A DNA stretch of 64,000 nt from Pseudonocardia oroxyli (GTDB lineage Bacteria > Actinomycetota > Actinomycetes > Mycobacteriales > Pseudonocardiaceae): positions 62,001-126,000 of the forward strand of contig NZ_FNBE01000017.1 in assembly GCF_900102195.1 (NCBI RefSeq). The letters are read 5' to 3'. Of this stretch, positions 24,526-32,763 are shown in pieces. A program made the position numbers and the translations under genes. The first letter of the stretch is position 1, and every line of letters begins with the position of its first letter. The notes below the pieces were generated by a model. It saw only the letters and a list, made by a program, of their open reading frames with translations. It had not been told where the DNA came from and searched no databases.

Positions 24526-25968
24526 TCAGACGGAGATGTCGACGCTCGGGCGGAGCTCGGCGGCCGCGGCCAGGGCCTCGTGGACGGGGTTGGACAGGAA
24601 GCCCGCGACGAGCTTGTCGTCCGCCTGCGCGCCGACCGTCGGGAGGGCGATCTGCTCGTAGGCGGCCTGGAACCGCGGACCCCAGCGGCGGGTGCCGAGG
24701 CGGGCGGTGCGGGAGCAGTTGTCGACCATGTAGGCCACGTCGCGGGCGTGCATGTACGGCAGCAGCGAGTCGACGGCCTCGATGATCGACTCGTTGACGA
24801 TCTCCGACCAGGCGTGCCCGCGGTCGGCGAACTCGTCGACCTGGGCGACCATCGTCGCGACGAACATGCCCGCGGTGAGCGGGTCGATCGGGGTCTCGTG
24901 CGTGGCGCGGCGGGCGCGGACCTCGTCCCCGTGGGCCCACATCGGCGAGCCGCCGATCCGCGACATCGGGCGGACGGCGAGGCGGGCGTCGGCGAGGACG
25001 ACGCTGCGGAGCTCGGTGCCGTCGGCGACCTCGTCGTAGATCTCGGCGACGATCTCGCGGGCGGCCGCGTAGGTCGCGCTGTAGGCGCGGTCGAACAGCT
25101 CCGCGTCGGTGCCCTCCCGCACGGCCCGCAGACCGGCCCGCGAGATGGTGCGCGCGATCGGGCCGGTGACGGTCTCGCAGGCCCGCTCGTAGGCGGTGAC
25201 CGGGTCCGACCCGTCGAGCAGGAACCAGCGGTAGAGCGCCTCGACGAGGCCGTGGACGGCGCCGAGCAGGATCCCGCGCTCGCCGACGACGTCGCTGCGG
25301 TACTCCGACTCGAGGGTCGTCTCGAAGGTGTACGGCGAGCCCAGGCCGACCGACCAGGCCAGTGCGCGGTCGGTCGCGTGGCCGTCCGGGTCGGCGTGGA
25401 CGGCGATGGAGGCGTTGATGCCGGCGCCGTTCACCGTCGCGCCCTGCTCGTACAGGCGGCGGACCGAGTCGCCCATCCCCTTGGGGCACACGGCGATCAC
25501 GGCGTGCCCGGCGGGGAGGTCGCCGCCGGTCGCGCGCAGGTGGCCCAGCAGGAAGCCGTGCGAGAGGCCGATGGTGGCGCCGGGCTTGAGCGCGGCGAAG
25601 ATCTCCTGGTGTTGCGCGGCCAGGGCGGCGTCGGCGATCAGCAGGACGACGAGGTCGGACTCGGCGACGACGGCGAGGACGTCGCCCAGGGTGCCGGACT
25701 CCTCGGTGAAGCCGTGGGCGCGGGCGTCGGCGCGCGACGGCGAGTCGGGCCGCAGCCCGACCGAGACCGTGATCTCGGTGCCGGACAGCGAGTCCCGCAG
25801 GTTCTTCGCCTGCGCGCGGCCCTGCGGCCCCCAGCCGATCACGCCGATCCGCCGCACGCCGTGGAAGGCCTGCGGGAGCAGCGGGAAGAGGTGGCGGCCG
25901 CCGCGCAGCACCGTCTCGGTGCCGCCGGGGACGGTGAGGGTCTCGGTCTCGAAGACGTCCGAACGCAT
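24526..25968 (-). CDS. ilvC: Plant-type (class II) ketol-acid reductoisomerase
   Basis: A 480-aa enzyme for the second step of branched-chain amino acid synthesis (acetolactate to dihydroxyisovalerate, NADPH and Mg2+). The Rossmann motif GVIGWGPQGRAQAKNLRDSL is near 42-61. Further conserved blocks are FTEESGTLGDVL, IGLSHGFLLGHL, VIAVCPKGMGDSVRRLYEQG, VNGAGINASIAVH, EIVNESIIEAVDSLLPYMHA, YMVDNCSRTARLGTRRW and the C-terminal ELRPSVDISV. These are, from memory, the signature blocks of chloroplast KARI. Actinobacterial housekeeping KARI is the short class I form (about 330-340 aa), and the long bacterial form (E. coli) differs in all these blocks. It is divergent from an IlvY-like regulator. Confidence 0.92.
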   Translation of the reverse strand: MRSDVFETETLTVPGGTETVLRGGRHLFPLLPQAFHGVRRIGVIGWGPQGRAQAKNLRDSLSGTEITVSVGLRPDSPSRADARAHGFTEESGTLGDVLAVVAESDLVVLLIADAALAAQHQEIFAALKPGATIGLSHGFLLGHLRATGGDLPAGHAVIAVCPKGMGDSVRRLYEQGATVNGAGINASIAVHADPDGHATDRALAWSVGLGSPYTFETTLESEYRSDVVGERGILLGAVHGLVEALYRWFLLDGSDPVTAYERACETVTGPIARTISRAGLRAVREGTDAELFDRAYSATYAAAREIVAEIYDEVADGTELRSVVLADARLAVRPMSRIGGSPMWAHGDEVRARRATHETPIDPLTAGMFVATMVAQVDEFADRGHAWSEIVNESIIEAVDSLLPYMHARDVAYMVDNCSRTARLGTRRWGPRFQAAYEQIALPTVGAQADDKLVAGFLSNPVHEALAAAAELRPSVDISV

Positions 25969-26026
25969 GGAACCTGTGTACGGTGACCGGCGGTCTTCCG
26001 ACAAGCGCAGGTACTGGAGCGGAGCG
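25969..26026. promoter_or_regulatory. Divergent promoter region between ilvC-like and ilvY-like genes
   Basis: Only 58 bp separate the two start codons, so the promoters and regulator site must overlap and may extend into coding sequence. GGAGCGGAGCG just before the TTG at 26027 is a reasonable ribosome binding site for the regulator. By analogy with E. coli ilvY-ilvC, this gap is where an acetolactate-responsive LysR operator would lie. No clear dyad is visible to me. Confidence 0.5.
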
Positions 26027-26848
26027 TTGCAGGAATCGCAAGAGCTGGAGCTGTTCCTCCACGTGAGCCGCACCCTGAACTTCGGGCGGACCAGCCTCGA
26101 GTGCCACGTCAGCCCGGCCACCCTGACCCGCACGATCCAACGCCTGGAGACGCGGGCGGGGTCGCGGCTGCTCGACCGCGGACCGCGGGGGGTCGCCCTG
26201 ACCGCGGACGGGCAGCGGTTCGTCCGGTACGCCGAGCGGGCGCTGGCGCTGTGGTCGGACTGGCGCACCGACAGCGCCGACCTGGCCGGTGACCTGCGGA
26301 TCTTCGCCACGGTCACGGCGTGTCAGGCGCTGCTGCCGACCGTGCTCGCCCCGTTCCGCGCCGCCCATCCGCAGGTCCGGCTCGACCTGCGGACCGGGGA
26401 CGCGGGGGCCGCGCTGGCCCGCCTCGACGAGGGCGACGTGGACGCCGCCGTCGCCGGCCTGCCGGAACGGCTGCCGCAGAGCCTGGTCGGCCGGACCCTG
26501 GCGGTGACCGACCTGGTGCTGGTGGGCGGGTCGAGGGCGGGCCCGTTCGTCGTCCCGAACCGCGGGCTGGTGCGCGAGGCCGCCGAGCGGTGGTTCCGCG
26601 CGCGGGGGATCACTCCCACGCTCGCGGCCGAGCCGGACTCGCACGAGGGTCTGCTGGCGCTCGTCGCGCTGGGGGTGGGGACGGGGATCGTGCCGCGGCT
26701 GGTCCTGGAGACGAGCGCGGTGCAGGTCGAGATCGTCGAGGAGGGCCTGGCGGCGTTCCCGATCGGGCTGTGCGTGCGGCGCGCCGACCTGCGACGGCCG
26801 ATCGTCGCCACGCTGTGGGGGTCCGTCCCGGAGGACTCGCATGGCTGA
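26027..26848 (+). CDS. IlvY-like LysR-family transcriptional regulator
   Basis: A 273-aa LysR protein. The N-terminal winged helix (LELFLHVSRTLNFGRTSLEC, then SPATLTRTIQRLE) closely follows the pattern of E. coli IlvY (FLHLAESRHFGRSARAMHVS). The effector domain also aligns in phrase order (DLRIFATVTACQALLPTVLA, LDLRTGDAGAAL, VALGVGTGIVPRLVLE). I chose TTG 26027 because it gives an N-terminus level with IlvY and has GGAG upstream; a GTG at 25976 is possible. It probably activates the divergent KARI gene in response to acetolactate, as IlvY does. That link is inference from family and arrangement. Confidence 0.85.
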   Translation: MQESQELELFLHVSRTLNFGRTSLECHVSPATLTRTIQRLETRAGSRLLDRGPRGVALTADGQRFVRYAERALALWSDWRTDSADLAGDLRIFATVTACQALLPTVLAPFRAAHPQVRLDLRTGDAGAALARLDEGDVDAAVAGLPERLPQSLVGRTLAVTDLVLVGGSRAGPFVVPNRGLVREAAERWFRARGITPTLAAEPDSHEGLLALVALGVGTGIVPRLVLETSAVQVEIVEEGLAAFPIGLCVRRADLRRPIVATLWGSVPEDSHG

Positions 26849-26866
26849 TCCGGGGGACACGCGGGG

Positions 26867-26882
26867 CTGACTCGCGGGTCAG
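26867..26882. terminator. Short dyad between convergent regulator and MFS genes
   Basis: CTGAC and GTCAG flank TCGCGG in the 30-bp gap between the LysR stop and the MFS stop on the opposite strand. The stem is weak and overlaps the MFS stop codon, so the terminator role is uncertain. It resembles part of the family C repeat in cobN. Confidence 0.35.
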
Positions 26883-28057
26883 CGGGGGCGGGTGGGGAGC
26901 GCGCCGGCGCCGACCAGCACCACCAGTCCGGCGAGCGGGACGATCAGCAGGCCCACCCGCAGGCTCGTGGCGTCCGCGACCAGCCCGACGACCGGCGGCG
27001 AGCACAGGAACCCGATGCGCAGCAGCCAGCTCACGACCGTCAGGCCTGCGCCGGGCGGGAGGCCCGGCAGCTCGTCCGCGGCGTGCATGGCCGCCGGGAT
27101 CAGGGTCGCGACGCCGAAGCCCGCCAGGCCGAACCCCACGATCGTCAGCGGCACGGACGGGACGGCGAGCGCCGATCCCATCCCCAGCACGACGACCACG
27201 GCGCCGGCCCGGGCCGTCGCCCGTTGGCCGAACCGGTCGACCACCCGGTCCCCGATGAGCCTGCCCAGGAATTCGAGGGCCTGCAGCGCCACGAACCCGA
27301 GCCCCGCGACGCCCGCCGCGGCACCGAGACCGGTCAGGTAGACCGCGCCCCAGGACGCCCCGGAGTCCTCGATCAGCGCCCCCGCGGAGGCGATCACCCC
27401 GAGGACCACCAGGACCAGCGCGGCCTTCCCGCCCGCGCGGGAGCGGATGCGGGTCGGGGTCTCGACGGGCTCGCGCTCGGCGTCCTCCGGGCCGGGCAGC
27501 AGGAAGCGGAACGCCGCGAGCGCGACCGCGATGAACAGCGCCGCGGACACGCCGAGGTGGATCGGCAGCGGCAACGCCAGCGCGGCCGCCGCCGATCCCA
27601 TGAGCCCGCCCAGCACCGCGCCCGCACTCCAGGTCGCGTGGAACGAGTTGAGGATCGAGCGCCCGTACCGGCGCTGCACGCGCAGGGCGTGGGCGTTCTG
27701 CGCGACGTCGACCACGGCGTCACACGCCCCGGCCAGGAACAGGGCGCCGGCGAGCAGCACCGCGTTCGGGGCGAGCCCGGCCAGGGCGATCCCGACGGCC
27801 ACGGCGACCATCCCGAAGCTCGCCACCCGGGACGAGCGGAAGCGCCGGACCAGCGCCGACGCCGCCAGCCCCGCGAGCAGGGCACCGAGCGGGAACGCCG
27901 CCACCGCCGTGCCCAGCTCGGCGTTGCTCAACCCGAGGGTGTCCTTGAGCTCCGGGTAGCGGGGGAGGAGGTTCGCGAAGACGGCGCCGTTGGTGAGGAA
28001 GACCGCCGCCACCGCGGCCCGCGCCCGCCGGTCCGTCTCCCCCGCCGTGCTCACCAC
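26879..28057 (-). CDS. MFS transporter (YbjJ/fucose-permease-like)
   Basis: A 392-aa major facilitator protein of 12 predicted helices. It has AVFLTNGAVFANLLPRYPEL at helix 1 and AVVDVAQNAHALRVQRRYGR near residue 115, followed by SILNSFHATWSAGAVLGGLM, a phrase typical of the YbjJ-like/FucP-related MFS subgroup. The GTG start gives the expected short cytoplasmic N-terminus. It ends 30 bp from the LysR gene. Substrate unknown. Confidence 0.82.
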   Translation of the reverse strand: MVSTAGETDRRARAAVAAVFLTNGAVFANLLPRYPELKDTLGLSNAELGTAVAAFPLGALLAGLAASALVRRFRSSRVASFGMVAVAVGIALAGLAPNAVLLAGALFLAGACDAVVDVAQNAHALRVQRRYGRSILNSFHATWSAGAVLGGLMGSAAAALALPLPIHLGVSAALFIAVALAAFRFLLPGPEDAEREPVETPTRIRSRAGGKAALVLVVLGVIASAGALIEDSGASWGAVYLTGLGAAAGVAGLGFVALQALEFLGRLIGDRVVDRFGQRATARAGAVVVVLGMGSALAVPSVPLTIVGFGLAGFGVATLIPAAMHAADELPGLPPGAGLTVVSWLLRIGFLCSPPVVGLVADATSLRVGLLIVPLAGLVVLVGAGALPTRPR

Positions 28058-28092
28058 CCGCCCACCACCGGCCCCAGGCTACGGAGCCGCGG

Positions 28093-31000
28093 TCAGCCCG
28101 CGAGATGCGCCCAGCGATCACCGATCACCGACCACGGGCCCGTGTCCGCGACCCGGCCCGCCTCCAGCACGACCACCCGGTCGGCCCGCTCGAGCGCCAC
28201 GCGGGTGGTGCTCGCCCCGAGCACGGTGGTGCCGCGGGCCCGCAGGGCGGTCCACAGCTCGAGCTCGGTGCGGGCGTCGAGGGCGGAGGACACGTCGTCG
28301 GCCAGGACCAGCGACGACCCGGTCGCCAGCGCCCTGGCCATCGCCAGCCGCTGGACCTGCCCGCCGGACAGGCGGATGCCGCGGTGGCCCACCGCCGTGT
28401 CCGGCCCGCCCGCGACGGCGAGGTCGTGGGTCAGCCGGGCGGCGTCCACCACCTCGGCGAGGTCGGGCAGCGGGCGACCGAGCGCGATGTTGTCCGCGAA
28501 CGTGCCCGACAGCATCCGCGGCACCTGCGCCACGTACGCCACCCGGCCCGGCCGCAGGTCGGTCTCGGTGAGCTCGGTGCCGTCCCACCGGATCACGCCC
28601 TCGGTGGACACGATCCCGGCCAGCGCGCCCAGCAGGCTGGACTTGCCGGACCCCACCTCGCCGGTGAGCAGCACGAGCTCGCCCGCCCGGATCTCCAGGT
28701 CGACGCCCTCGACGCCGACGGTGCCGTCGTCGTGCACCGCGGTGAGCCGCTCGCAGGTCAGGACCCCGAGCGGGACCGCGGGTGTCGGCTCCGGGGCGGG
28801 CGCGGTGCCCGCCACGAGGTCGACGCCCGGGGGCAGCCGGGTCGGGTCGGCGGGCGCCGCGAGCGCCCCCACGTCGGCGAGCCACCGCCGGGTCGCGGGT
28901 GCCTCGGTGACGATCTGCGCACCCACCTGCCCGAAGTAGCCCGAGCCTGCCAGCACCGTGCTGACCAGCAGCGCCGTCGCGAGGTCCCAGACCCCGGCCA
29001 GGTGCAGCGACCAGGTCAGCACGATCCCGAGCTGTACCAGGATCCCGGGCAGGCCCTCGAACAGGGTCTGCAGCCGCTGCTCGCGGATGATCGCTCGGAC
29101 GCGGGTGCGGTCGACCGCCGCCAGGTGGGCCCGGACGGCGTCGGTCGCGGCGGCCAGCTTCACCGTGCGCACGGCCTCCAGCGCGGACCCGAGCTCGGCG
29201 CCGAACCGGGCCCGGGCGTCCGCGGCGGCCCGCCCGGCCCGCCCGACGAACGGCGCCCCGACCGTCGCGGCGCCGGTGCTGAGGGCGAGCATCCCGGCGA
29301 TGACGAGCGCGGCCACCGGGTCGCCCGCGGCGAGCCCGGCCAGCGTGACCATCAGCGCCGCCATCGTCACGTCCACCCAGTTGTCCAGGTAGATGATCAT
29401 CCGCTCGGAGTCCAGCGCCCGGGCCACGACCTCGCCCGCGGGGGTCCGGGCGGGGCGGCGGGTGGTCGTCTGGCCCCGCAGCACGCCGAGCCGGAGCCGC
29501 AGGGCGATCGCGTTCCACCACATCGTGTAGGTGCGGTAGGCCAGGGCGATCCACACCGGGAACGACAGCAGCACCACGGTCAGCGCCACCGCCGCGGCCC
29601 ACGGCGAGGTGCCCGCCTGCAACGCCGCCGCGACCTCGCCCCACAGCCAGCCGGTCGCCACGCCGGTCGCGCCGCAGGCCACGGCGAGGGCGAACAGCAA
29701 CGCGCCGCTCAGCCCCCACCGCGGGTGCGCGGTGATGAGCCGCGGGACGGCCCGGCGCAGGGGCGGGGTGTGGTTCTCCGCGGTCCGCCGCGGCGGGGTC
29801 GCACGCCGGTGCGCGCGGCGCAGCGTGGGGACGGACTCCTCCGTCCGCGGCACCTCGGCGAGCGCGACGGCCGCGGCCGTGCCCACCGCGGACGACTCGC
29901 GAGCCGGGAGCGGCCGTCTCGCGGGCCCGGGGAGGGCGGCGGGGGACTGGCGGGTGGTCGTCGCCAGCAGGTCGGCGAAGTGCCCGGGCGCGCGCTCGAC
30001 GTCCGCCCGCAGGCCGGACTGGATCACCGCACCGTCCTGCAGGACGGCGACGGAGTCCGCGTGCCGGATCGTCGACAACCGGTGCGCGATCACCACGCCC
30101 GTGCGCCCGGCCAGCAACGACCGGGTGGCGCGGGTGACCCGCTCCTCGGTGCGCGGGTCCATCCGCGCGGTCGCCTCGTCCAGTACGACCAGCCCGACGT
30201 CCCGCACCAGCAGCCGGGCGAACGCCACCAGCTGCTGCTCGCCCGCGGACAGCGTGGTGCCGCCGGTGCCGAGCCGGGTGTCGAGACCGTCCGGCAGCGC
30301 GGCGACCCAGTCGTCCAGCCCGAGGGCGGTGAACGCCGCCGCGATCCGGTCGCGGGGGACCGGCTGGTGCAGCGCGACGTTCTCGGCGAGGGTCGCCGAG
30401 AGCAGCTCCGTCCGCTGCGTGACGACGCCGACCGCCCGCCGCAGCCCGCTGAGCTGCAGGTTCGTGGCGTCCCGGCCCCCGAGCCACACCTGTCCGGGCG
30501 GGGGTTCCACGGCGCGGGACAAGACCTTCGCCACGGTGGACTTGCCCGAACCGGTGCGACCGACGAGCGCGCACGTCGTCCCCGCGGGGACGACGAGATC
30601 GACGCCGGACAGCCGGAACGCGCCCCGGTCCCGCTCGTCCGGGTACCCGGCGGTGAGGCCGCGCAGCTCGACGGCGAGGGGGCCCGACGGCACCGGGTCG
30701 CCGCCGGTCGGCTCCCGCTCCGCGCCCAGCAGCGCGCGGACGCGGGTCAGCGCGCCCAGCCCGACCTGGATCTCCGGGAGCTGGTTGGCGACCTCGTCGA
30801 CCTGGGCCACGAACGCGGACGCCAACAGCCACAGCGACACCAGCCCGGCGACGCCGCCGGGATCCCCGGCGACCACCCACACCCCGCCGAGCACGACCGC
30901 GCCCAGCAGCGCGTGCGTGACCAGCCCGGTCGCGAGCCCCACCTTGGTGGTCGCCCGGCGCGTGGCCCTGGTCCGGGCCATCACGACGGCGGCGCGGGTC

Positions 31001-31638
31001 GCGTAGCCGCGCAGCACGTGCGGCCGACCCGCCGAGGTGCGGATGTCGTCCTGCCCGGCGACGGCCTCCTCCAGCTGCGCCGCGTGCTCCGACCAGGCCT
31101 CCTCCTCGGCCACCGTGCAACGGGCGATCCGGGCGGTGAACGGCCGCGCCACGGCGACCGTCAGCGCCGCGACCAGCGGAAATGCGATCCACGCCGGCCA
31201 GAACAGCAGCCCGGCCACGACCCAGGCCGCGACCGAGCGCAGCAGCGCCGCGCCGGTCTCCCAGCCGATCCGGCGGAAGAGGGTGCCGATCTCGCGGGCG
31301 TCGTCGTCCACGCGGTCGAGCAGCTCGCCGACGGCCTGGTCCTCCAGCGCCGCGACGGGCTGGGCGAGCGCGGCGTCCACCAGATCGGCGCGCAGCTCAC
31401 CCTCCGCGCGACCCACCACGCCCGAGAACACGACCCGGCCCACGGTGTCCAGCACGGCGGCCCCCAGCAGCAGCGCCGCGAGGACCGCGACCAGCGCCAG
31501 GGTCGGGCCGCCCGCGACCCGCCCCACGACGGTCGCCGCCACGGCCTCCGCCCCGGCGGCCACCACCGCCGCCCCGACGGCCAGGCCCGTCACCGGCCCA
31601 CGCAGCCGTCGCACACTCAACGGCCGCACGCCGTCCAC
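28093..31638 (-). CDS. Fused heterodimer-type ABC exporter (TMD-NBD-TMD-NBD)
   Basis: A 1181-aa membrane protein containing two complete ABC exporter halves. NBD1 has Walker A GRTGSGKST near 359, signature LSAGEQQ near 463 and Walker B LVVLDEAT near 485. NBD2 has Walker A GEVGSGKSS near 992, signature LSGGQVQ near 1090, and SLVLADDVSSALD near 1108, where Asp replaces the catalytic Glu. One site is therefore probably degenerate, as in asymmetric bacterial exporters, although in those pairs the altered signature and the lost Glu are not always arranged as here. A charged Pro/Arg linker (about 565-640) joins the halves. The start is a GTG. The cargo may be a lipid, peptide or drug. Confidence 0.88.
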   Translation of the reverse strand: MDGVRPLSVRRLRGPVTGLAVGAAVVAAGAEAVAATVVGRVAGGPTLALVAVLAALLLGAAVLDTVGRVVFSGVVGRAEGELRADLVDAALAQPVAALEDQAVGELLDRVDDDAREIGTLFRRIGWETGAALLRSVAAWVVAGLLFWPAWIAFPLVAALTVAVARPFTARIARCTVAEEEAWSEHAAQLEEAVAGQDDIRTSAGRPHVLRGYATRAAVVMARTRATRRATTKVGLATGLVTHALLGAVVLGGVWVVAGDPGGVAGLVSLWLLASAFVAQVDEVANQLPEIQVGLGALTRVRALLGAEREPTGGDPVPSGPLAVELRGLTAGYPDERDRGAFRLSGVDLVVPAGTTCALVGRTGSGKSTVAKVLSRAVEPPPGQVWLGGRDATNLQLSGLRRAVGVVTQRTELLSATLAENVALHQPVPRDRIAAAFTALGLDDWVAALPDGLDTRLGTGGTTLSAGEQQLVAFARLLVRDVGLVVLDEATARMDPRTEERVTRATRSLLAGRTGVVIAHRLSTIRHADSVAVLQDGAVIQSGLRADVERAPGHFADLLATTTRQSPAALPGPARRPLPARESSAVGTAAAVALAEVPRTEESVPTLRRAHRRATPPRRTAENHTPPLRRAVPRLITAHPRWGLSGALLFALAVACGATGVATGWLWGEVAAALQAGTSPWAAAVALTVVLLSFPVWIALAYRTYTMWWNAIALRLRLGVLRGQTTTRRPARTPAGEVVARALDSERMIIYLDNWVDVTMAALMVTLAGLAAGDPVAALVIAGMLALSTGAATVGAPFVGRAGRAAADARARFGAELGSALEAVRTVKLAAATDAVRAHLAAVDRTRVRAIIREQRLQTLFEGLPGILVQLGIVLTWSLHLAGVWDLATALLVSTVLAGSGYFGQVGAQIVTEAPATRRWLADVGALAAPADPTRLPPGVDLVAGTAPAPEPTPAVPLGVLTCERLTAVHDDGTVGVEGVDLEIRAGELVLLTGEVGSGKSSLLGALAGIVSTEGVIRWDGTELTETDLRPGRVAYVAQVPRMLSGTFADNIALGRPLPDLAEVVDAARLTHDLAVAGGPDTAVGHRGIRLSGGQVQRLAMARALATGSSLVLADDVSSALDARTELELWTALRARGTTVLGASTTRVALERADRVVVLEAGRVADTGPWSVIGDRWAHLAG

Positions 31639-31699
31639 CTCCGGATGTCGGCGACGACGCTAGCCGGGCGCGCCCGCGTACCGCCTCCGGTTTTCCGCC

Positions 31700-31764
31700 A
31701 TGATCCACACCTGGGAAGCGGACCGGTCGAATTCCGACCGCCCCGCTTCCGACGAGTGGATCAT
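31700..31764. repeat. Palindromic element, family B, copy 2
   Basis: A 65-bp element with termini ATGATCCAC and GTGGATCAT and a nearly perfect central palindrome GGTCGAATTCCGACC. It lies in the non-coding stretch between the ABC exporter start and the old sigA terminator, and has the same length and layout as the copy translated inside cobG. Confidence 0.88.
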
Positions 31765-31798
31765 GCCGCGGGCCCCGGACCGGGGCCACGCACGACGA

Positions 31799-31826
31799 CG
31801 GCCCCGGACCGCGAGGTCCGGGGCCG
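31799..31826. terminator. Original sigA terminator, now cut off from sigA
   Basis: CGGCCCCGGACC pairs perfectly with GGTCCGGGGCCG around the loop GCGA. It ends 14 bp before the left copy of the sigA 3' core. Before the element integrated, sigA (leftward) would have ended about 14 bp before this hairpin. The insertion now separates the two by about 9.8 kb. The reconstruction follows from the att repeats. Confidence 0.75.
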
Positions 31827-31840
31827 CCGTGGGTGAACCG

Positions 31841-31860
31841 TCAGTCCAGGTAGTCCCGCA
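31841..31860. other. attL core
   Basis: TCAGTCCAGGTAGTCCCGCA, identical to the 3' end of sigA at the other end of the element. Immediately inside it lie CGGCTTGCTTGAC (31876-31888), TGACCTGCGGAAA (31885-31897) and CGGCTTGCTTGTC (31915-31927), probable arm-type integrase or excisionase sites, since related copies lie near the right core. Confidence 0.88.
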
Positions 31861-31991
31861 CTACGAACGCACATGCGGCTTGCTTGACCTGCGGAAACGC
31901 TGGTCCTCGGCGAACGGCTTGCTTGTCAATACCCTGGACTGAGCCACCGAGTGCGGAGCGCTCCCGAGTGCGACGAACGGGAGGCCCCACG

Positions 31992-32303
31992 ATGGCACAG
32001 GACAAGATCATTTCTGAGACCGAGCGCGAGGCCGCGCCTGGTGGCTGGTGCTACGTCCACGCGCTGCCCGGCGGTCGGTGGCGGCTCGTCGCGACGACCG
32101 GTGCGGGTACCTCGCTCAACCGTGAGGACGCGACGCCTGAGCAGGTTCTCGCCACGCTGCGGCTCCTCGACGCGATCCCGGCCGACACCGCCGCGGGGGT
32201 CGACCAGCACGCGCTACAGGCAGCACTCGTCGAGGCGACGGACGGCGAAGTGGATCTCGACGTTCAGCTTCTCGCCGACGCGATCGGGAAGGCGTCGCAG
32301 TGA
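31992..32303 (+). CDS. Element accessory protein, unknown
   Basis: A 103-aa acidic soluble protein, the first of three overlapping rightward genes just inside attL. It reads EAAPGGWCYVHALPGGRWRL early and ends in a helical acidic stretch (GEVDLDVQLLADAIGKASQ). The ATG has GGGAGGCC about 8 bases upstream. I do not recognise the family. Its location outside the phage-type operon and its opposite orientation resemble the cargo slot of phage satellites, where interference or defence genes are often found. Confidence 0.6.
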   Translation: MAQDKIISETEREAAPGGWCYVHALPGGRWRLVATTGAGTSLNREDATPEQVLATLRLLDAIPADTAAGVDQHALQAALVEATDGEVDLDVQLLADAIGKASQ

Positions 32304-32509
32304 TCGCCAGCGCCGTTCAGTCGGGAATGCTCGTGCAGCGCAAGGGATTCACGGATCGGACGCGGGTCGGCGAGGTTGTCGGGACCACGCAGCGCTGGAC
32401 GATGACGCTCGGCAATCACACTGTGGTTCTTGTCCGGTGGGGTGCGGGCGCTGCCGTGGCGGAAGTGAATCCGTCGCTGCTCGAACCGGCCACCGGCGGT
32501 GAAGGATGA
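32300..32509 (+). CDS. Element accessory protein, unknown
   Basis: A 69-aa protein starting at a GTG that overlaps the stop of the preceding gene and ending in an ATGA overlap with the next. The sequence (RTRVGEVVGTTQRWTMTLGN, then HTVVLVRWGAGAAVAEV) suggests a small beta-rich fold. No family is recognised. The coupling implies the three genes act or are dosed together. Confidence 0.55.
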   Translation: MIASAVQSGMLVQRKGFTDRTRVGEVVGTTQRWTMTLGNHTVVLVRWGAGAAVAEVNPSLLEPATGGEG

Positions 32510-32673
32510 CTGTCGACTCGATCGTGTTCATCCTCGCGGTACTCGCCGCGTTCCTCGGCGGAGTCGTGATCGGCATTCTGATCGAGAGGTTGGTCCCGGT
32601 CACCCCCACGGCCAGCCGGGGGCGTCGTCGCAAGCCTCGCAACGGGAACGGTGGTCCGTTCGTCTCGGGCTGA
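32506..32673 (+). CDS. Small single-span membrane protein
   Basis: A 55-aa protein beginning MTVDSIVFILAVLAAFLGG, with one transmembrane segment (about residues 5-28) followed by a basic tail with GRRRKPRNGNG. The ATG overlaps the upstream TGA (ATGA). It is followed within 20 bp by a strong terminator. Small size, one helix and a charged tail could fit a holin-like or toxin-like membrane peptide, but there is no specific family evidence. Confidence 0.55.
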   Translation: MTVDSIVFILAVLAAFLGGVVIGILIERLVPVTPTASRGRRRKPRNGNGGPFVSG

Positions 32674-32690
32674 CCCCGGGCATACGAAAA

Positions 32691-32730
32691 GCGCCCCGTC
32701 ACCAGGTCTGATTCCCTGGTGGCGGGGCGC
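32691..32730 (+). terminator. Terminator of the element accessory module
   Basis: GCGCCCCGTCACCAGG (32691-32706) faces CCTGGTGGCGGGGCGC (32715-32730) with one G-T pair and an 8-nt loop, preceded by AAAA and followed by TCTCGT. It closes the three-gene rightward module. Confidence 0.85.
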
Positions 32731-32763
32731 TCTCGTGTGTGTGAGCTGATTTCCGGGCCGGAT

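Noticed and set aside
31841..31860. Integration into a tRNA gene
   Set aside because: No tRNA cloverleaf is present at either end. The shared 20 bp is the 3' end of sigA.
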